From Palsa-744 sp963734815 (GTDB lineage Bacteria; Actinomycetota; Thermoleophilia; Solirubrobacterales; Solirubrobacteraceae), in the NCBI GenBank assembly GCA_963734815.1, contig CAVTIH010000002.1:1849294-1913293 (forward strand): a stretch of DNA of 64,000 nt, written 5' to 3'. This document shows positions 59,784-64,000 of this stretch, in pieces. Positions within the stretch are counted from its first letter, which is position 1; each line of letters opens with the position of its first letter. The notes under the pieces are model-generated. The model was given only the letters and a program-made list of their open reading frames with translations, had not been told where the DNA came from and did not search any database. A program made the position numbers and the translations under genes.

Positions 59784-60714
59784 CTTCCCCTACTCCGCCC
59801 TCCTGTGCCAGGTCTTCGAGCGATAGCTCGAGCTGTCCCTCGATCGGAGGTTGTCGCTGACGTCCCAGGGCCTTGGCTGCCCGTCGCTGTTGAGCCTGCC
59901 AACTCTGCGGTGTGCCGCGTGGATCAGAGGCAGCCGGCGACTCCAGGACTCTAACGCGAGCTTGGGATGCCTTTGTGCCCGGCTCGTAGCTGAACTGGGC
60001 CCCGAGTTCGCCATTGGCCAACCTGCGCACCGCGTCGTCAACAAGCGAGATGAAGCCACGCTGAGCCTCCTTGCCGAGGACAGACCACTCAGGCAGTATG
60101 TCCCGGCAGATCGCCTCAACATCGATGAGCTCCTCTTGGCGGGCCTGCGCGGCCACCAGAATCGGGGCTATCAGCTCGTGGATCTCCTCGATCGGGCTGT
60201 GTTGGTCGATCGGAAATCGCGCGGGGGGAAGCCCAGCCTGGTGGGCAACGTCGAACGGCTCAATGCCCGAGCCAGCCTCGACCTCGGTCAGACGGGCGCG
60301 GTCCGAGCCAACAGTGAGCAGCGGGGCTTGGATCTCGTGCTGGACCATCGAGGCTTCCAGGTCGCCGCGATAGGCCTCGTTGCCCACGAACATGGCGACG
60401 ACACGGGCATCGTCGCGTTTCCGTAGCCCGGGAGGGAGCGAGCCGGCCGCGAAGACTCCGGGAAGATCGGCGGTCAGATATCCACGTCCCTGCTGTGCGT
60501 CGATGTTGCGTCCGCCCTTGCACTCAGCCAGCACGAGCAGCGGGGGCTCGAGTCGATAGAGGATCGCATCGGCGGTGATGTTCTGCGGCTCGGTGTAGAC
60601 GGGCGCCTCGAAGATATGGACGCGCAGGCCTTGGTCCCCCAGCGCGCGAGGCCACAGACCATCTCCGCGGACCAGCGCGATAAGTCCATTGAGCGGTATC
60701 AGACGTGGGTCCAT
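59761..60714 (-). CDS. PD-(D/E)XK nuclease-like protein linked to hsdR
   Basis: 317 residues. The N-terminal region carries a nuclease-like core: ITADAILYRL (Asp ~50) and LLVLAECKGGRNID (E-x-K at ~64-66), with IDAQQGRGYLTA after it. A C-terminal helical half with DVEAICRDILPEWSVLGKEA and a Gln-rich basic end follow. The D...ExK arrangement is that of restriction-type nucleases. It starts ~56 bases after hsdR and overlaps the unknown gene at 58665, so it is part of the same operon. It may be an additional effector or DNA-binding subunit. Confidence 0.6.
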   Translation of the reverse strand: MDPRLIPLNGLIALVRGDGLWPRALGDQGLRVHIFEAPVYTEPQNITADAILYRLEPPLLVLAECKGGRNIDAQQGRGYLTADLPGVFAAGSLPPGLRKRDDARVVAMFVGNEAYRGDLEASMVQHEIQAPLLTVGSDRARLTEVEAGSGIEPFDVAHQAGLPPARFPIDQHSPIEEIHELIAPILVAAQARQEELIDVEAICRDILPEWSVLGKEAQRGFISLVDDAVRRLANGELGAQFSYEPGTKASQARVRVLESPAASDPRGTPQSWQAQQRRAAKALGRQRQPPIEGQLELSLEDLAQEGGVGEDEGVPDE

Positions 60715-60770
60715 GAGTAGCCGGACGCAGTGCCGTGCCAGCTAGAACCTACAGCCAGCCGAGGAGGGTC

Positions 60771-63700
60771 TCACTCAAACAACCGTCCCTCGACATCCGG
60801 CCAGTAACGGTAGAGCGCCTTTGCCTGCTCGAGCACGAGCTGCGTGTAGTGGTTGACGTCGTAGGATCCGTCGCCCCCGCTGCTGGACGTTGTGGCCGGA
60901 GGCTCGTATTTGTGCTGGCGCAGTAGGCGTCTGATCTTGCGGCGGATCGCGGCCTCGCTGGACTCGCGGTCCGCCCAATCAACGGTGAGGTCGGCACGGA
61001 TGCTCTTGGCGAGCTCTCGGGCGATCACGGCGACCTGCGGGTCGGTCGCGGCATCCTGAACGCCTCCCGCCAGCGCGTCGTAGAAGGCAGCCTCGTCCGG
61101 GGTGAGCCCGAGCTGCTCGTGGCGCCCACGAGCGTCGCGCAGGCTCTTGGCGATCTCCACCAGGCGCTGGACGACTTCGGCGCTTGTGATCTGTCGCTGC
61201 TCGTAGCGGGCGAGAACCGCCTCGATCTGCTCGCCGAAGATCTTGGCCTGCGTCTGGTTGGTGCGGGTACTACTTGTGATCTCGCCCTTGAGCAGCTTCT
61301 CGAGCAGCCGGATCTGGACGTTGGGATGCTCGGTCTTGGCCGCCAGCGAGTCGAGGAACTCGTCGGAGAGCACCGAGATATCGGGGCGGTCCTGCTCGGC
61401 GATCTGAAGGGTCTCGACGATGTCACCCGCCGCGAGCCCCTCGGACATGAACTGGCGGATGGCCTGCTCGGCTTGCGGGCTCGCCTGCGCGTCGGGAGTG
61501 GTGATCGCGCGCACCGCGGCGGCGAGCTTCTTGAAGAAGCGGATCTCCTCGCGCAGCGGAATCACCGCCGGCTGGGTACTCACGAGCGCGTAGAAGCTTC
61601 CCAGCGTTTTCTGCGCGTCGAGGAACTCGCGCGTGCGTTCCTCGCCGGCGAGGATACGGTCGTAGGCGTCGCTGAACAGTCGCCCGGGGTCGAGCGCCTG
61701 GTCGAGCTCGCCCTGGCGGTAGCCGACCGGGTAGAGCAGCGCGCACAGCACCTCGTACTGTCCCCACAGCCCGGCGATCGCCTTCGCGACGGGAACCGCA
61801 GGATCTTCAAGCTCGGTCGCGTCATAGGCACGCAGCGAGGCACGCAGGTCCTCGCCGATACCGATGTAGTCGACGACCAAACCCCCGAACTTGCCCTCGA
61901 AGACACGATTCACCCGCGCAATCGCCTGTAGCAGGCCGTGGTCGCGCATCGGCTTGTCGATATAGAGAGTGTGTAGAACCGGCGCATCAAAGCCAGTGAG
62001 CCACATGTCCTTCACCACCACGATTCGCAACGGATTCTCCGGATCTCGAAAATCCTTGGCGACCTGCTTGAGTTGTGCCTTTGAGCGCCGGAAGTGAGAG
62101 ATCTCACGCTCATCGGTCGCCTGTGCGGAGATCACACAGGTGACGACCTCCTCACCCAAGCGCTCTTGCAGCAGGCGGGTCAACTCGGCGGCGATCCGTC
62201 TCGAGTACGCCACGACCATCGCCTTGCCCGGCTGCGCCTCGCAACGCGCGAGGAAGTGGGCGTCGATGTCCTCGGCAAGCCGACCAAGGCGCTCGGGTGC
62301 TCCCACTACCTTCTCCAGTTTCGCCCAGGCCGTGACCAGCTTGCTCGCGGCCTCTTGCTCCTCCTCTTCGAGCACCTCCTGGACCTCGGCGAGCTGACCC
62401 TGATCGGCGATATCGAGTGGGATCGGGCGTGACTCGTAGTAGATCGGGACGGTCGCGTGATCTTCCTGGGCTTCGCGCATCCGGTAGATCGAGACGTAGT
62501 CGCCGAAGACCATCCGAGTGGAGCGGTCTGCACTTTCAACCGGCGTGCCGGTGAACCCGATGCGCGTCGCGTTCGGCAGTGCAAGCGTGATGTTCTGCGC
62601 AAACGTCGCGTACTGCGACCGGTGCGCCTCATCGGCCATCACGACGATGTTCTCTCGCTCCGAGAGGACCGGCATCTGCTTGCCCTTGGCGGCCGGCGCG
62701 AACTTCTGGATTGTCGTGAACACGATGCCTCCAGCGGGGACCTTCAACAGCTCGTGCAGGCTTTCCGAGCCACCCGCGATCTCTGTCGCCTGGTGGCAGG
62801 AAGCCTTCAGGTGCGTGCGCGTGAACGTTTCCAGAAGCTGGGTATCCAGATCCGTCCGGTCGGTCAGCGCAACGACGGTTGGGTTTGCAAAGCGCGCATC
62901 ACGACGCAGCTTGTTCACGAAAAACACCATCGTGTAACTCTTGCCGGCGCCTTGTGTGTGCCACACCAACCCGCCACGACGATCGTCCGCCATCGCCGCG
63001 GCCACCGACTCCACGGCGGCGTGCACTGCGTCGACCTGGTGATACTTGGCCATCACCTTCCACGTCCGAGCGCCATCAGACTCGAACAGCAGAAAGTCAC
63101 CGATCAGCTCCAGGAACCGCGCCGGCGCGAACACCTCCTCGATCATCACCTGCAACTGCGGGCGCCCGGGCGCCCGCTCGCTCGCTCGCATCGTCTTCCA
63201 CTCCGCAAAATGCTCCGCCTTCGTCGCACTCGTGCCCACCCGCGCAGTCACGAGGTCCGAGACACCCACGATCTCGACGTAGCGATACAGAGGCGCGATC
63301 GTCTCGGTGTAGTGATGCACCTGGTTGACCGCCGCCTGCGCCGTGTCCCCCGTCCCAGGCGCCTTCAGCTCAATCTGACCAAGCGGCAGCCCGTTGACGA
63401 ACAGCAGTATGTCCGGGCGGCGATTCTTCTCCCCCACAATCACCGTGAACTGACTGACGGCGAGGAACTCGTTGTTGGCGGGATTCTCGAAATCGACCAA
63501 CAAAGCGTGGGCGCTTTGCTCGACATCATCATCGTCCACGTAGGAGAGTGGAACACCGGATAGCAGCAGCTCGTGAAATCCCTTGTGGTCCTCGATCAGG
63601 GATGGTGAAGTGCCGGTCATCGCCAGCTCGCAGACACGCTGCACCACATCCGCCGGCAGCTCCGGGTTGATGCGCGCTACGGCCTCTCGAAGCCGATCGA

Positions 63701-63851
63701 TGAGCACCACATCCGACCAGATCTTGCGCTCGGCGCCAGGCACTTCGGCAGCCAGGTCGGCGCCCGCGACATGCTTCCAGCCCGCTGCGCACAACCATTC
63801 AAGCGCCGGCTGCTCGACGAGCGCATCCTCGCTGGCGGGCGAGCCGGTCAT
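60771..63851 (-). CDS. hsdR: Type I restriction endonuclease subunit R
   Basis: 1026 residues. The N-terminal nuclease domain has RPDILLFVNGLPLGQIELK (Asp and E-L-K of the PD-(D/E)XK core, ~143-162). SF2 translocase motifs are Walker A TQGAGKSYTM (~300-310), VMADEAHRSQY (DEAH), GFTGTPVESAD, and VVVKDMWLTGFDAP/ QAIARVNR (motifs V/VI). A helical C-terminal domain binds the methylase core. It cuts unmodified DNA after ATP-driven translocation. Its ATG overlaps the hsdS stop (ATGA). Confidence 0.95.
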   Translation of the reverse strand: MTGSPASEDALVEQPALEWLCAAGWKHVAGADLAAEVPGAERKIWSDVVLIDRLREAVARINPELPADVVQRVCELAMTGTSPSLIEDHKGFHELLLSGVPLSYVDDDDVEQSAHALLVDFENPANNEFLAVSQFTVIVGEKNRRPDILLFVNGLPLGQIELKAPGTGDTAQAAVNQVHHYTETIAPLYRYVEIVGVSDLVTARVGTSATKAEHFAEWKTMRASERAPGRPQLQVMIEEVFAPARFLELIGDFLLFESDGARTWKVMAKYHQVDAVHAAVESVAAAMADDRRGGLVWHTQGAGKSYTMVFFVNKLRRDARFANPTVVALTDRTDLDTQLLETFTRTHLKASCHQATEIAGGSESLHELLKVPAGGIVFTTIQKFAPAAKGKQMPVLSERENIVVMADEAHRSQYATFAQNITLALPNATRIGFTGTPVESADRSTRMVFGDYVSIYRMREAQEDHATVPIYYESRPIPLDIADQGQLAEVQEVLEEEEQEAASKLVTAWAKLEKVVGAPERLGRLAEDIDAHFLARCEAQPGKAMVVAYSRRIAAELTRLLQERLGEEVVTCVISAQATDEREISHFRRSKAQLKQVAKDFRDPENPLRIVVVKDMWLTGFDAPVLHTLYIDKPMRDHGLLQAIARVNRVFEGKFGGLVVDYIGIGEDLRASLRAYDATELEDPAVPVAKAIAGLWGQYEVLCALLYPVGYRQGELDQALDPGRLFSDAYDRILAGEERTREFLDAQKTLGSFYALVSTQPAVIPLREEIRFFKKLAAAVRAITTPDAQASPQAEQAIRQFMSEGLAAGDIVETLQIAEQDRPDISVLSDEFLDSLAAKTEHPNVQIRLLEKLLKGEITSSTRTNQTQAKIFGEQIEAVLARYEQRQITSAEVVQRLVEIAKSLRDARGRHEQLGLTPDEAAFYDALAGGVQDAATDPQVAVIARELAKSIRADLTVDWADRESSEAAIRRKIRRLLRQHKYEPPATTSSSGGDGSYDVNHYTQLVLEQAKALYRYWPDVEGRLFE

Positions 63852-64000
63852 GACGTTGCCGCCGCGAACCTCTCGTCTGCCGGTCCGATCACCTCTTCAG
63901 GATCGTGGGTATCGGGGACACGGATCTTGCCGGAGATGAGCTTGGGGAGGAGGGCATCGCGGACGTGGGCCAACGTTAGGTCTTCTTGCTCCAACGCTGA
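63848..64000 (-). CDS. hsdS: Type I specificity subunit, C-terminal end (cut by window edge)
   Basis: Fifty codons in frame from 64000 down to TGA at 63850-63848. LTLAHVRDALLPKLISGKIR and VPDTHDPEEVIGPADE match the C-terminal end of HsdS target-recognition subunits (the coiled-coil LRD.LLPKLISG motif). It overlaps hsdR by ATGA, the usual hsdS-hsdR or hsdM-S-R operon order. The methylase gene should lie just beyond the window. Confidence 0.8.
   Translation of the reverse strand, partial: SALEQEDLTLAHVRDALLPKLISGKIRVPDTHDPEEVIGPADERFAAATS

Overview
The window looks like a chromosome segment from a high-GC actinobacterium, most likely class Thermoleophilia (Solirubrobacterales or a relative). 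This is inferred from secreted proteins with the Cys-Arg-Ala-Tyr-Glu signature after the signal peptide, large 'GFAPSLTGG'-type surface proteins, Cys-Met-Arg-Ser-His lipoproteins, apparently leaderless genes, and GTG/TTG starts. There is no rRNA and no CRISPR array.

Layout. (1) 1-12.8 kb: an exported-protein region. A tandem array of four A-rich paralogues (the first cut by the window edge) is interrupted by two giant secreted proteins, a frameshifted secreted gene and a dead IS21 element, and ends with a collagen-like protein. Three of the paralogues have a long conserved 5' leader, and all four are followed by a GC-rich hairpin. (2) 13.3-20.9 kb: a tRNA-Thr(CGU)-adjacent island of small and broken genes, a DUF4143 ATPase, a two-gene P-loop ATPase operon, vapBC, a second toxin-antitoxin-like pair and a tyrosine recombinase. 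(3) 21-28.8 kb: an encapsulin shell gene with a DHA2-type efflux gene, divergent from a large LuxR-family ATPase regulator that is followed by an acyl-CoA synthetase. (4) 28.8-40.8 kb: an AbiE pair with a gutted toxin gene, two two-component systems, two related lipoproteins and a MacA/MacB-like ABC operon containing an Ig-like secreted protein. (5) 40.8-51.3 kb: two divergent glycosidase-like secreted proteins, a TetR/DUF1059 pair with a readable operator-promoter, a methyltransferase, a PRC-barrel protein, a PASTA-type Ser/Thr kinase, a luciferase-like oxidoreductase and small secreted or membrane proteins.

(6) 52.0 kb to the right edge: the left part of an integrative mobilizable element. 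Its left end is marked by a 3'-half copy of an initiator tRNA gene. It carries an MNT-HEPN toxin-antitoxin pair translationally coupled to the integrase, an excisionase-like gene, a MobF (TrwC/TraI-like) relaxase, and a type I restriction cluster (hsdS, hsdR) followed by a PD-(D/E)XK-like protein and a 372-residue protein of unknown function. Because of the tRNA orientation, the element should continue past position 64000 to a complete initiator tRNA gene.

The best candidates for undescribed biology are: the hsdS-hsdR-nuclease-unknown operon and the int-MNT-HEPN coupling in the mobile element; the two-ATPase operon in the tRNA-Thr island; the leader/hairpin-bounded paralogue array; and the encapsulin operon without an adjacent cargo gene.
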